DNA of 64,000 nt from Selaginella moellendorffii (taxonomy: Eukaryota > Streptophyta > Lycopodiopsida > Selaginellales > Selaginellaceae): positions 806,297 to 870,296 of the forward strand of contig NW_003314333.1 in NCBI RefSeq assembly GCF_000143415.4, read 5' to 3'. A model generated the notes under the pieces. That model was not told the origin of the DNA, made no database searches, and saw only the letters and a program-made list of their open reading frames with translations. Below, piece by piece: positions 50,964-64,000 of this stretch; position 1 is the first letter of the stretch, and each line of letters opens with the position of its first letter. The position numbers were made by a program, and so were the translations under genes.

Positions 50964-52500
50964 AGTAACATACTTATCAGCTAAATAATAATACTATATA
51001 CTTCTATCAACTGAAAGTGTCCTAGCGTTCTTTGTTTCAGCTGTTTTGCATCAATGCAAGATAAACTTACTAGGAATCCTTGTAAACATACAAGAAGATC
51101 TATGAGGTTAGAGGCAGGAGGCTTAAGAGATCTACATTACTAAGAGGCCTCTAATGTGTCAGGGCCCTGGTATCTCCTGGCTTACTGATCGTAGAATATA
51201 TTTGCAACTTCCACTAATGGTTACAACATTCCTAGTTTGATCCATTTTGATATATTTGGGTTTGCATGAAGCTAGAGGCTTCAAAAACAAATACAAAATT
51301 GCATCATCGTCGTGGATAGCCAATGTTCTTGCTTTTGTAGTCTAGAAAAAAAAACAATCAAATTTTGAAAATTTTTCATGTTTCAATGTCATTTTTACTA
51401 AGAGATTTACAATTTTTTTTACATTGAATTTTAAACCATGCAACCTTATACAAAGTTTGACAACAAAGATTAATCTACCATATAGAAAAATATATAAATC
51501 TCTCATTCTTATTTTCCTCTTTAATCTCTAAAAGGCACAAGAATTGCCTAAAACTAGTATACTAATTTATAATTTCTTTTTTTTGCCCAACAAAACTTGG
51601 ACACTATAAATACTTGCAATCACTAGAATTGCCTAAAACTAATACACTAACTCATAGTTTTTTTTTTTCCTAACAAAACTTGAACACTAGAAGAACTTGC
51701 AATCAATTGCTATAATGTTGATTTGATCAACAAATAATACTACCATGGTGACTAGATATAAAAATACTACATTTAAATTTTTCAAATTCATTCTTCTATA
51801 ATATGATTGCCTCTTCTTTTTGTTTCTCTTCTTCAGCCTAAAAGTTTTATTCAAGCTCCAGAGCAAAATTAATATCCCCCTCAATTACCTTTAGCTGCTC
51901 TCTCTAAAAATCCCCCTCAAATAAATGATCTATCATTTCCTCATTGTCCATATTCTGGAAAATGCAATTTATTTTTTTTATCACTTCTTTGAATTTCCAC
52001 TAAACCTTCCCCAACTAGAGTTTGTTTTTCTTCATTCACTCCTTTCTCCTCCCTTTGAAGTATTGTGATGATATTAGTTATTTTGTTATTATCAATTTCA
52101 AGATCTTCCAAGTCTGCCAGCCGGATCACCACCACAGTTTCATCACTTTGTTGACCACTCTATTTCTAGTCAATAACCCTTCCTTGACTATTGTTGATTA
52201 TTAAACCCTTGTTTATCTTGTTTTCAATTGGAGTGCATTTGAGCTTTTTGTTTTGATATGCTATATCCACTTTTTGAATGTTGCTTAATCTTAGCCACTT
52301 CATATAGATGAGCCTTGTTTTTCCACTATAGGTGAATTTTTCCTACACTGTTTGTAATATTACATTGGCTAGCTGATATTGTCATTGTTGAAGTAGTCAA
52401 AGTTGCCACACTCATTGTGATTGCACTTTGTATAAGTCAAGTGCTACTGTTTCAGGTATGTCTTCAACTCATCCACACTTCTAAATTGGAATTTATTTTG
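50964..52500. other. 3' flank of the F-box gene passing into AT-rich repeat-like DNA
   Basis: No gene is recognisable. Composition shifts from balanced to AT rich at about 51.2 kb. A two-copy tandem duplication of about 87 bp lies at 51540-51715 (see separate entry). Confidence 0.45.
51540..51715. repeat. Two-copy tandem duplication, unit about 87 bp
   Basis: Both units start GAATTGCCTAAAACTA and contain a T-rich tract, then CAACAAAACTTG, ACACTA and ACTTGCAATCA. The second copy has diverged by several substitutions. Confidence 0.8.
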
Positions 52501-55090
52501 CTGGGAGGATGAAGACCCAAAAAGTGGGTAATTCTAGAGAAGATGAAGTTCTTTGTATTCCTTACTGCTCTTTTTTGGTATGGGAAATATTCACCACTTT
52601 ACATGTGAAACACTATTTGCAAAGTATGAACCACCCTTTGTGATACATGATTTACAGGTGTATGCACCTCCTTACATGAATGAATATTTCCTATATAGGC
52701 AAAATTATACAATTACTACAGTAAAATTTATAACTCAATTTCTACCCACGTTTAGAATGTATATATCACCCCATGAGTTAATCGAGCTTTTGCCAAACAA
52801 AGCAGTTGAGAAGCTTCACACTATAAATACGGAACATAGAGCTATAAAGTTTGTTATTAAATGTAGGTATCAGTTTTGGAGACACTACTACCATCACTTT
52901 AATCTCTGTCTAAAAAGGTAAAACAACCTTAAACACTTCTAAAAATTCTAAAATACATTGCAAAACTTAAGAATTTGTCATACAAACTTAACCAAAGACT
53001 TGTATTGACCATTACCACCCGTTGACAAAGAGGCTAGAGAGAAATTTACCTTGAAAATTAATTTTTTCTAGATCTGAAGCAAAGTCTTCCACAAATTAAT
53101 TATTACATGCTTGAAAGGTCACCTATTGTCATTCCATAAATAAATTGATCTAAAATAAGCTATTATGTACTAAAAAATTTAATCCTTGTATTGATTTCAT
53201 AGAGTAATTTCATAAAATGGTTTCCACACCCTGTTCAAATTAATTTATAATGTTGATCCATTTAAAAGAGAAATTTGTTAAGAGTAATAGGCTAATTTTT
53301 CTAATTCCATAGTTGTAAGGGCAAGATTGGCTGTAAGTTAAAAGGTACGACCCACTGTGAAGTAAGCAAGTTACTCTGGAATTGACTATCACACGCCAGA
53401 AACTTTGCACTAAATTAATGTTAACCATACTAAGCACAGGCAAAAAGGAAGGTCTTTCCTGTGCTTGGAGAAATTGAGGATTGACAACCCTTTACAACCC
53501 TGATAGAAGTTGATTGGGGGAATTGGGGTAGATACAATAAAAATGTTTACCAACAATTTACCACACCTATTAGAAGATACATTTTGCTTATAGACCCAGA
53601 TGGAAGTTGGTTGATCCCCACTCTATGTGACTAAGCAAAAGTATAAAAAAGCAAAAACTAAACTATCTTGTATGCCTAATTAAACCAACAAATGATATAT
53701 TTAACGAAATTGCTTAAACAACTCGATGAATTACCGAGTGAAATACTTGACAATATTTTGCTTAAGGTATACAAAAGTTTGATTTTTGGTACCTTTACTA
53801 TTGTCAAGGAAGGTGTGATAATACACTTAAATTACTTTGTAGGTACACAGTGTAAGCAAAACTTATATCTATAAAGTTATTTATACAAAAAGAAAATAGT
53901 ATCAAGATTTTTTCTAGATAAAGAAATAGTCTACCTATCCAAGCTAGATGCAAATTCTGAATATTATAACTTGTGAAGGATTTATAAAATTTTGCCTACC
54001 AAACAATTACTAAAATTTTATGCAATCTTAGGTAAAGAAGCTATTGTAGGAATTTAATAGTTCATAATAAAGCTTGGATACCCATAAGTAGAAATACACC
54101 TATTAATAATTGGGCTAATAGATATTGGATCAATCCCGAATTTGGATTAATAGGCAACAAAATTTTGTAGAGTAAATTTTTCTTAAGATGGATCATACTT
54201 GAGCAAGATAAATACATTGTGAAAAGTAATATCTTTTGCTTGAGAAATTTTTGGGACTTTCACATAAGAAATATCCTAAACATTTAGCCTTTAAAAGAAA
54301 GCCATCTCTATTTCAAAATTGATTGGGAACCTAGGTGCTTACTCCTTAAAGTGATTAATAGGTTAATTTATAAGGGGAATATATTACATACCAAAACTTT
54401 GTACCACTCACTTCACAAACGAGACATAATAACTAGGTTTGCCATAATAACAACACCAATATACTTCAAAATAAATAGGTATAGATCAACAATTGATCTT
54501 ATCTATAAAGCTTTGGAGGGCATAATCTTTATGCATAAAATTGTCACTGTCTATACCAAACAAGATGATAGATATACAATATTTCCCTTCACAATCTGAT
54601 GAGCGGAAGACAGTTTGAAAAGAAGTATTCACAAGATCTAAAATGAGATTACAAAGCATTTGCTTATGATATCTGTAATCTTAACCTCCTTTCAGAACAA
54701 ATTAAATCATTGCTCAATCAAGTTAAAGAAAAGTTTGAAAGAGAATGAGCTGAAAACATATTGGGTACACCTCAATAAAGAGGAGTTAAAAATCCCGATA
54801 CGACTTTGATGGTCACCCAAAATATATGAATTTATATACTACTCCTTGGCAGCAATGGCACATAGAAAATGCCTTTACTTCAACTGAGAGTAGTGAAATA
54901 TGAACCAAATATTTGTTTTGCTTATACTAATTGCAAAATAGAGCATTTTCTATCAAGTTGCAATGAGCACAATGGTAATTGTAGGAATGACAATAGGTAT
55001 TGTCATCATATATCCATCTGAATTTGGAATTAAAGGAGAGAACCCACAACTACATATTGAGCAATACATAAAAACAATTAAACTCAATCA
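52501..55090. other. AT-rich region with decayed coding-like stretches
   Basis: Several 60-120 codon frames (for example 52553-52921 and 54351-54599 on plus) read like protein rather than random sequence (YISPHELIELLPNKAVEKL), but they are isolated, end in stops and match no family I know. They are probably remnants of transposable elements. Confidence 0.35.
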
Positions 55091-55730
55091 AGCATATGGG
55101 TAGGAAAAGAACCTTTTCCCCTATACACAAAAAAAAGAAGCTAAAGACTGGTACTATTATAATAAAGTTAGAAAGCTTGTCACATTTGATGAGTAGGCAA
55201 AATTTTTCCTTAAAACTTTTTCCATGGAAACAAACCCAAGAGAAAACTATGATGAGTTGCAAAATATTCATCAAAGAAAACCTGAGACAATTGAAGAATA
55301 TACAACTCAATTCAACAAGTGTTCTAAGCATTATATAGATTTAGTGTCAGACAAAATGCATTTACACCTATATATACAAAGCCTCAAAAAAATTTATTGT
55401 GAACATGCAATAAAAAAAGCTTATGTAGATTTTGATGACTTGAAAAAAGCTATGATTTCCTACCAAGATCTCATAAAATAGTATAACATGGTAAAGTTAG
55501 ATGAAAAAACAACTCTTATAGACAAAGAAACTAATCTTCTAAAAAGCTTCAAATCCCAAACTAATCTTAAATAAAAGATTTGGTGCATAAGATGCAAAAA
55601 TGAAAGCCACAGCAAGGAAGAATGCAAACTCTAGCTAATCAAGTGCCAAATTTGTAAATAAAAAGGGCATTCAGCTAAACAATATAGAACCTTGTTTAAA
55701 CAATAAATAGCCCGAGTTAATAAAATAACA
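55090..55730 (+). mobile_element. Ty3/gypsy-type gag remnant with zinc knuckles
   Basis: The plus strand reads TNPRENYDELQNIHQRKPET, then IEEYTTQFNKCSKHYIDLVS and MHLHLYIQSLKK, the retrotransposon gag pattern. A CX2CX4HX4C zinc knuckle follows (CIRCKNESHSKEEC, near 55587), and a second one (CQICK-stop-KGHSAK) is interrupted by a TAA. Frame breaks show that it is inactive. No protease, reverse transcriptase or LTR is recognisable next to it. Confidence 0.65.
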
Positions 55731-58278
55731 CGTAGCCAAAGGTATCCACTTGATGATAGAAATTATCGTAGGAAGAATGATTACAATGATAATCAAAGTG
55801 CCAAGTAAGTATTCATAAATACCCACATAGTGAAAGGCAAAGTGACCATCGAGATTATCTGCCTAGGGGTAATTTTTGAGATTATCCACCTAGCCATGAG
55901 AAAAATAGGCCTAAAAACTATAATTAGCCTAAAGAGTACGATCAGTTTAGAAGTTACAATAGACCTAGAGATTATGAAAGACCAAAAGAGTATAATCAAG
56001 CTAAGACTCTTACTCCCTATCTTAAGCTATACAATCAAGCAAAATCATTAACACCACATAATTTAATAACTCAAGAGTGCAATCCTGACTTCCATATGTA
56101 TTGATGTAGAGCACATCAACCACCAAGACCAACACATCGCAATACTCGACTAGGAAAATTAGACCATGCACCAGGAACTCAATGATCTACATTGAAGTGT
56201 CGAGGTTATCACTATGAAGACCAAGCTCAACAATCTAGAGTAGGATTTGGAGAATTTGACTAGTTGAGGATAGGTACTAGGTTTGTTGTGGGGGAGTAAT
56301 GAAGAAGTAAATGTTTTACCTTATATATATTCTTAGGCAGAGCAAAAGAAGAAAACTTAGGTGAAATGGAATTATGCCTAAGCTTAGGCATCTAAAGAAG
56401 AAAGACTCGACTTATACAATGCTCGTCATAAATAAGTGAAAAGAAGTTAAGAACAGTTATAAAATCATGTAGTATATAAGTAGCAATTAGACATGCTGGA
56501 AAACAACCCCTATTCACTATTGTATACATTTGCATTGAATTAACCATTTTTTCTCCCGCTTATGATTATTTGTGCAAAGTAGAGTTGAAAGAGTGATATA
56601 TACTTATCTTTACTCACGCTTTTAGGGTTCAAGGCTAAGTTCTTTTCTATTCTCTTCTCATTCTTCTCTTTTTCTTTTCTCTATGTTTTTGTATTTGTTT
56701 GTTTGTCATTATTTTGTAGGTAGGGGCAAGAATGCAAGTATAGGCAGAAAAAACCTTACTTAGGGCACATTCCTCCATACTTTTAAGATCTCTCCAGCAT
56801 TAGTATCGTAACCACAACTAAGATTTCTCAAGAATTTGCTCTAAAACCCAAAGAAGAAACCAAAAAACAAAGGGAGGATTGGCTAGAAATCAATCCTCCT
56901 CAGTGAAGTCACTAAATGTTGAGAGGGGAGCTTCTCAATATGGGGAGAACACTTTTTTATTTGAAATCAAGCTCAAAACATCCTTTTGTGTGAACTCCCT
57001 TGCCCTAGAAAATGGGGAAGAAGGGGAATATACCTTTGTGCCCTAGCATCTTCTTGCACTTCTGGAATATTTTAGTAGTGGAATATTCTAAGAAATCTCA
57101 CTCAAAGCTTTAAGCTATCTCCTAACAGTTTTGTCCACCACCGAGGTAGACAATGCAACCGACCATCCTAGTTCCCTTACAGCAATCATCATTTAGCTCC
57201 TCGGAAGTCATTTTAGGTGAGGAAGAGCAAGGTGAGTTGGCATCTCTCTTGGTGGATCTAATGGTGGGAAAACTAAAGAGCAAGTTTGATTCTTTCTTAT
57301 AGTGACCACAAAGAGGATAGAGTAGATCTTGTAAAGGCAAGAGGAGATGGAGGCAACTTTTAATGCAGCTCCTAGAAGGGCATCTCCCTCACACTCTTGA
57401 GCCAAGGAAGAGTGTTTTCCCTTCCAGCAATGGCAATTGTTCAAGTTTCAAGTTTCAACCTTTGAGAGAATGAGAAAGATGGAGGCTTTCACTTAATCCA
57501 ACTTCTCCTTCCCTTTTTGGTATTTCAATTGACATATGCCTCCTCATCAAAGCCGTCAATTCTAGATATGTCAGTATTTCCATCACCACTAATTTTAGTA
57601 CAAGGGCCTCTACAATGAGTTACCCAACCTCTGGGTTCTTCTTGTTCTCTTCATCAATCCGCAAGCTAGTGTTGGCATCATGAGGAATTCATGTGTTTGT
57701 AACTTCAAAAATACCACTGTGGCCTCTTCCATCACCATTATTGTCTCTGTCATAGACAATTACCTCATCCCAATGGACTACTCCACCAACCATCTTGGGA
57801 ACATTTGTGACAACTTTGCTATAGTGGAGTGGGTTGTTCACACTAGCTTTATTTGGTCCTCAATGGTATTAATTTCAGCCCATAATGGTGTCTCCGTTAG
57901 TGCTTGGAAGTGCTAGCTCCACATTCCCCCAAGGTCATCACCCCTCAATGTTGAACCTTTGGTAGAAGAAAGATAATCTCAATGTTCTAGAATATGGAGG
58001 GGAGAATGATATTGTCAAGCTGCAAGATTAGCTATAGAGAATCAACCACTAGTTCAACTATAGAGTAGAGAAATATAAGGCTCCATTTGCTACTTTGCAT
58101 CTCAAAGACTAGCTTCTAAATGGTTCTTTAGCTTGGATTGAGCAAACACTCTTCTAGACTAGGAAACATTCAAGGCTTGCATATTGGGTTAGGTGACCTT
58201 TTGAGAAGTCCAAACTTAAGAGCTTATAAAACCTTAATTCACTAGGAGTTCATCATTATTGTTGTGGGCAAATTATCT
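55731..58278. other. AT-rich, repeat-like DNA; no recognisable gene
   Basis: It contains low-complexity stretches such as a repeated ATTAxxCTAxxAxT phrase at 55850-56000 downstream of gag, which may be a Tyr/Arg-rich tail of the same polyprotein. Otherwise only short frames are present. Confidence 0.35.
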
Positions 58279-58516
58279 TTTAACAAGCTTTACGACATAC
58301 CAAAGCTTCAAACATTGCAAAAATTCAACAAACAATAGTTGCAAACTTGCCATATAGTCAACAACATTCCCAAAGAAGCACTCACATGTACCTAGCACCT
58401 TTTAACAAGCTTTAAGGCATACCAAAGCTTCAAATATTGCGAGAATTCAAAAAACAATGGTTGCAAACTTGCTATATAGTCAACAACATTCCCAAGGAAG
58501 CACTCACACAAAGATA
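58279..58516. repeat. Two-copy tandem duplication, unit about 119 bp
   Basis: Each unit holds AACAAGCTTTA, ACATACCAAAGCTTCAAA, TTGCAAACTTGC, TATATAGTCAACAACATTCC and GAAGCACTCACA. Unit 2 begins at about 58400 and differs by scattered substitutions. Confidence 0.85.
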
Positions 58517-60238
58517 CCTAGCTTCCCTCTTGACATCAATGGTAGCAGATATTGCTCAGTCCATTAAGCTATGTTGTATGCTTTACATGCAAACATGAAG
58601 TTGCGTGATTTGGAGGCTAGATTGACATCAAGGTCGAATTGGGCTAGACAGAATGGTGGAGACTCTCAATTCAAACTAACACCAGCAGTGGCTCCTCTAG
58701 CTTGTCTAATGATGCAAACCAAGCAGTTGAAATTCATTCCTCAGAGTGATCAAGCCAAGAAACTAGAAGATTTATACATCAGAAAGTGTTTTGACCATAG
58801 TACAAAATGGAGTTAGGGCTATAAAGAGGTTTGCAAGGCCTGAAGGTCACTTACCAACTTGAACGTGGACCATACTTGAGTTCATAAGTTGAAGAGTTGA
58901 GCTCGTGAGTTAAGCTCAAGTTTCAATACAAACATTATAAACTTTAAAATATTAAGGTTATGGTGAATTTAATAATTTCATAACTCTCTACACATTATAT
59001 AGATAAAAATGTTCTAAAGAGCACTTCTTGTTCTAATAATTTAAATATTTACTACATGTTAGAATAGGGATTGTTTGTCAAAATATAAAATAAGATGTTT
59101 GCAGAAAAAGTATTCTTGTCACTTCCTTAAATTTGTACTCTGTGCTTTTTGGCTAGTAAATGTCAGGTTTATCAGAATTAAAAAATTAATAAATTTGAGA
59201 TAAGATTCTATGTAAAGCTATATAACTGTTTGAAAGGAAAAAAAAAACAACTATTAATATAAGCTTATTGTATATAAAAGAAAGACATAATTATTTTCTA
59301 GAATACATTCATGAGATGTTTGTTATAGCATATTGGCTAAAATTTATAAATCCTCACTCGCACTTTCATTTGAAGAAAGTGAAATACATACAAATGTTTA
59401 TGGGTTCTAGTGCTGGTAATTTTAACTCTTACAATCTTTTTTCCCAATGTTTGAAAGTTAGAAGATGCAATAACTATCCTATTGCACATCATAACCAAAC
59501 CACACAAGAAAAAGAAAGAAAGGATAATGAAGATAGTGATCATGAGTTGAAGATAAATACAATGATAGAAAGTGTAACAAATTGAGTGAAAAAGAATACT
59601 CTCCTACTTGTTTTAGAAAAATGCAATTTTGTGACTTTCAAGAAATGCCTTATATGTTTTTTGATTTCCGGTGGAAATAATGGCAATGATCAATATGATG
59701 ATATATATGCTCTTGTGACACACTGCAACATCACACACCCAAAAGACTACCATATAATATTTTTTGAGATGGTAAAGACAAAAATGGAGACACATAAGTA
59801 CTATGGCCAGTATTGCAAACAGAACACTCGCAAGTATATGAAATAAAAAAATGTTTTTTATTAATTATATAAAGTATAATAAATTTATATTACTAATAGA
59901 GAATAAACATTGATAGTGTTAGAAAATCTAATTAGCTCCAAAAGTCTTTTGCAACTTAGCAATAGTAAGGCTTGCTTGGTATATATGAATATCCACTTTA
60001 GGATCCTGATTCAAAATGTTGATGAAAATGTAATATATATGCTTGCAAGGAGCATATACCTTTCTATGTTCTTCACGCTTCATAAAACCTAGACATATGC
60101 AAGAAGGAAAGTCTTGAATAGCAATTGTGCACTTTCCATGTTCTGTTTTGACTGTCTCTTTTGCAAGTATAATGATGTACTTCGTGGAGAAAGAATCTCA
60201 CACTCAAACATTTGAGACAAACTTATTTTACTTTGCTT
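58517..60238. other. AT-rich region with isolated frames
   Basis: Two adjacent plus-strand frames (59268-59585 and 59586-59846) are open over almost 580 bp with one stop between them, and may be one decayed gene. No domain is recognisable. Confidence 0.3.
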
Positions 60239-62563
60239 TTATTTAGAGACAGTACCAATAAATTTAACTACCTTACCATTTTTTGCTAGCCTCCTGTGCA
60301 TTTTTGTAGGAGCAGTCATGGTTTTGTCACTCATGTTTCCAATTCTCCTCTCAAAATTGAAACCAGATTTCTCAAAGTTTTCAATCTCATCCAAGGTGAG
60401 CATGGCCCCATTAGCAACTGGCCATTCTTTAGGTATTGCATCAGGTTTAGTCACTATAGTGTCTTCAAGCCACTTTATATGTTTGGCATTAGTATTGCAA
60501 CAATACAACCAACATCATCTTAAAAATTCTGCATGCATTCGTTCCCCATAGAAATATAGGGCTGGAATAGAAACAAATTTGTCACCACAAATCCATGCCC
60601 AACACTTGCCCCTTGAAAGCATCTCCACACACTTTACATTAGATTTTGCTGGCATGTGGCAAATTATCCATTGCTTCAACTCCACACTATGGTAAGCTAT
60701 TTCAACCTATTGTGATGCACTCTCTTCATCAGCCACTTGAGGTGGCTCGGTTCGGGGGCAGTGTCTTGGAGTAGAATAGTACTTAACATTAGGTCTATGA
60801 GAAATTTTCACTCCAAGATCTATGCCAACTTCTTCACTAGCATGACATTTTAAGCAGACAGTCTTCATATCACTAATAGAAGCCCAGGGAGTGTACTTCA
60901 TAGATGTGTTATGGACCACCACCTCAACCGGATTTGCCATTGTTCGGGTAGGTGGAGTTAATTTTTTCTTCATCCTATCATGTAACATTTCAACAGAAGG
61001 TCTTATTCTTATATATCTTCCTTCCTCAAATGCCAATACTTTTGAAGACTCCTCTATAACACGTATCAAATCTGATAGACAAACTTCATATAAACTCATC
61101 TTCCCTTTCCCTACCTCAAAGGAAGCTAACTTTAGTGCTTACTTTCGGAGAGATTCACAATTAGGGTGTATGTGAGGTTTTGAATGGTTGAATTTAATGG
61201 AAAAAACAATATTAAAAGGTAATAAAATGAGAAGAAAAAATAGAAACCAACTTGAAAAGAATGATGTCCCCATTGGAACATCCTAACTTCCCACCACCCT
61301 AACCATGACTTAAGTTGTGGCAGACAACTTATATTCATATGGCCATCTTCATACCACCACCTTCGAATCTTGTTTGCTTTTGCCTCATACTTTTTTTTAG
61401 AAGGTGCAACTTACTATTGTTTACATAACTCTTTAAACATTTATTGAAACTCTAGCTTATTAAGGTGGTAGTGTTGGTTTAGACTTTGAGCCTAATGGAA
61501 CTCACAAGTCTTTTCACAACCTTTTAATGGCTAACTATTCCCAAAAACTGCTCAGACACTTCTAATTTGCATTAGCCCCATCTGCCATGAAACCACAAAA
61601 GTTTACAGGTTTACCAGTCCGCTTTAGTACAATATCAAAGAGGGACTTCCAAAATATTTCTTGGGCTATCTGATCTTGTACTTCAATTATCAAGTTACAA
61701 TATAGCCTATGAAAACACAAATATTACAATAATTTCAATATAATGAGAATAAAAATTACCTTGGATCATACATATGAGCTCCCATGGTTGTCCAACCTAA
61801 TACATGCTCTATATGGTTAAAATGTACCTATGCATTTACAAGGTCATTAGACCCAAATATGTCCATTTTAGAGACAAAATCTACACCAGAGGCAGGGCCC
61901 ATTGTAGACATCTTGAAGATGAAGGGGTGCTCCTACTCATTCACAACTTGGTCTGGAAACAAACTTTCATGGATGAACTCATATAGACAGGTTCATTTCA
62001 ATTCAAAAATGGAGTTAATTTTTTATTGCAACTTCCCCTCTCAAAATTCACATATCCAAGATTTTATCCTAAACAATATAATGTAGAAAAAAGATATTAT
62101 TGTAATGTATGAAATATAATAGATGTACCTCCTTAGGTTAGTAGTAGGTTGTACTCCTCATAATAAGTCCCGCAAGCTAATTTTATTTAGTTGAGTCTTT
62201 TGTCAATCCGAATTGAGTAAGGTGTTTGCGATAAAATCCTTGAGGATGGTCTTCTAAACATGCTTCAAAGTTGCAAATGAGTTTCTCATACTCTTTACCT
62301 ACTGAAACGATTGAGAGAACTCCTTTGTATCCCTTCTTGCATTGGATGTATATGTGTGCTAACACGCATTGTAGCTCTTCCAACCACTTCATCTGGTGGA
62401 AAAAAGTAGTACATTTTAGCCTTGCAGATAGCATGATATAGAGGAGTGTTTTTGCAGAATCAACACTTGAATCCAATAGCAATGGTGTCACAAACAAGAG
62501 GATTGATTGCAAACCCTTCAAAAAATATAAATTTTTTATAGCAATCTTGATTGCATGTTTCAT
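60239..62563 (-). mobile_element. Probable DNA transposon transposase remnant
   Basis: The minus strand holds a series of interrupted frames in one direction. Near 61580 it reads DQIAQEIFWKSLFDIVLKR, then NFCGFMADGANAN and a stop. The D-x-A-x-A-N block after a short hydrophobic strand resembles transposase-like proteins repeated in lycophyte and moss genomes. Further frames (62563-62183 with FHQMKWLEELQCVLAHIYIQ; 61099-60707; 60508-60239) lie upstream and downstream in the same orientation. At least four stops or frame changes interrupt it. Family not firmly assignable. Confidence 0.4.
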
Positions 62564-64000
62564 CCATGCAATCTAAATGCCCACCACAATGAATTATAGA
62601 CACTGTGCCTTCAAAATATTGAAAGTGTGTAGTCTTGATCTTGCATCAATTGTGGACATTCTACTTGGTTTCCATCCCTTTCCATTTAAAACCTGTGCTA
62701 CTAATAAGAGGTGGTAGCTTGAAGAAAATATCACTATTGTAGGAGGATGGAAGCTCATTCACGGGCCTATACAAAAATAAACATACATCAATTGAGAGGT
62801 GTGAAAATTGGAAAGTATTGTTAACAATTTTGAATATTGATGAAGATGGAGCTAGTGAATTCAGTGCCGATACTAGCATGACTTCTCCATTTAAACTAAA
62901 AGAGGACAAAAGGATAATGACTAACTCTTGCTTCACATTCACTTTGGCTGGAGTGCATTTTGGCACTTTGACTAGAGATCCAAAAACTCGAATCTCTTTC
63001 AACTTGAAATTTTATAAATTCTATTGTTGTCTACCTTTACCCACTTCGGAAAAAAAAAATTCCGAGCATACAACTATACTGGTGTCATTGTGAATCACAG
63101 CCATTAAAGAAATAGAGCCAAGATGAAGATCAAAATGCTGACATAAAAACTTTTGGAAATAATACTCTAAGAGAATGAAAGAGGTGGGTGATCTCGAAAA
63201 TATAGAATAAACCTCTCCATCCTTCTCAATAAATTTTGGAGTTCTCTTTCTCTTTATGCTGCTTGTAAAAATCCACAATGAAACATAAATTGAAATTTAA
63301 GGAGAGCAATAAAAAGAATGTCAATAACATATAAAATGAATTTAAATTCTATAGCAAATTTAACATGTGCAAGTGTGACAGTATTAATATTACTGTCATC
63401 TATTATGATGTTTGGTGCATGTATACATATAAATCCAAGGATTTTCAACACATGAAATTTAATAGTCAATAATGATATCAATAATGATATTTTGTTATAG
63501 CATATCAATTTGACTGTCAGCACATGTGATGTGTCAAGTTGTCAAATCGTAAGTGCTAGATGATGATAAATCTTGTCAAATCTTATTCTTCAATGATAGA
63601 TTCGATTCTTAGTACAACTCGAGTTTTATTTATAATTGTGAACACTTCTCAATGACATTTAAAACACATGCCTATTGTTTAGGATCTAATACAACACAAA
63701 ATAAATTTCTTGATGAGGATTCATCCATTCATAGATTAATATAGTATAACAAATTTTAACATGCTTTATTTATACTCTTTAAAGTTCTTGTAATGATTCC
63801 AAAATATGTATAAAATATTGATGAGAATACATCCTTTCTAGAAAATTTGGAAAAAAATAATATCATAACAAATCAAAATTGAAAGATTCTTTTTTTTGAA
63901 TTTAAGTTTTAAAAGTGTAAGCACATCTATGCAATTCATATAAATTAAATGAATATTTATTTATTTTAAATTTTATATATTATCTTTTTGAAATCTTTAT
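62564..64000. other. AT-rich region without recognisable gene
   Basis: Short frames on both strands, none with family resemblance; composition becomes very AT rich towards the end of the window. Confidence 0.35.

Noticed and set aside
50997-64000. Endogenous giant-virus insertion
   Set aside because: Considered because of AT-rich orphan frames, but no capsid, polymerase, helicase or other hallmark is visible; transposon debris explains what can be recognised.

Overview
This is nuclear DNA of a land plant, most likely the lycophyte Selaginella (S. moellendorffii or a close relative). Chloroplast-targeted light-harvesting, violaxanthin de-epoxidase, transketolase and thylakoid signal peptidase genes show a plant. 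Introns of about 50-100 bp and small intergenic gaps fit the compact Selaginella genome. A sperm-tail PG-rich-repeat (STPG) protein fits a plant with swimming sperm. The organism call is an inference from gene content; no database search was possible.

Layout. 1-647 holds the 5' part of a lipase on the minus strand. 1.6-10.5 kb is an STPG locus: one intact gene (8210-10522, minus) and at least three decayed copies. Inserted among them is a BURP-domain gene with a long His/Gly repeat (2588-4741). 10.8-20.6 kb is ordinary and gene dense: CPSF73-I, a MIP1/DUF547 protein, a Dpy-30 protein and a SYP2-type syntaxin. 20.8-34.2 kb carries transketolase and a tandem duplication of the unit BURP(-)/aromatic amino acid decarboxylase(+)/violaxanthin de-epoxidase(+). 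In the first unit only the BURP gene survives; in the second all three genes are intact. The 2.6-2.8 kb BURP block at 2.2-5.0 kb is an inverted, dispersed copy of the first unit. 35.2-45 kb shows another duplication, BRX plus glutamyl-tRNA synthetase, with reciprocal loss. Between the two halves lie copia-like debris, an assembly gap (40971-41434) and hairpin-forming inverted repeats. 45.4-51 kb holds plastid signal peptidase I, LHCA2, a DsbA-like oxidoreductase and an F-box protein. From about 51 kb to the end the DNA is AT rich, with decayed transposon coding pieces and no intact gene that I can recognise.

Most interesting. The three BURP genes encode secreted proteins of about 597-674 aa with 19-24 copies of a motif like GGNAHFGDFKDHGL ahead of a BURP domain. 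Its last Cys-His spacer is shortened to 7 residues, against the usual 23-26. Repeats followed by BURP is the layout of polygalacturonase-1-beta-like wall proteins and also of autocatalytic burpitide (cyclic peptide) precursors. The function of this repeat is unknown to me.

For spliced genes the start and end given are the whole CDS span; exon boundaries were read by hand from GT/GC...AG sites and reading phase and are listed in the evidence.
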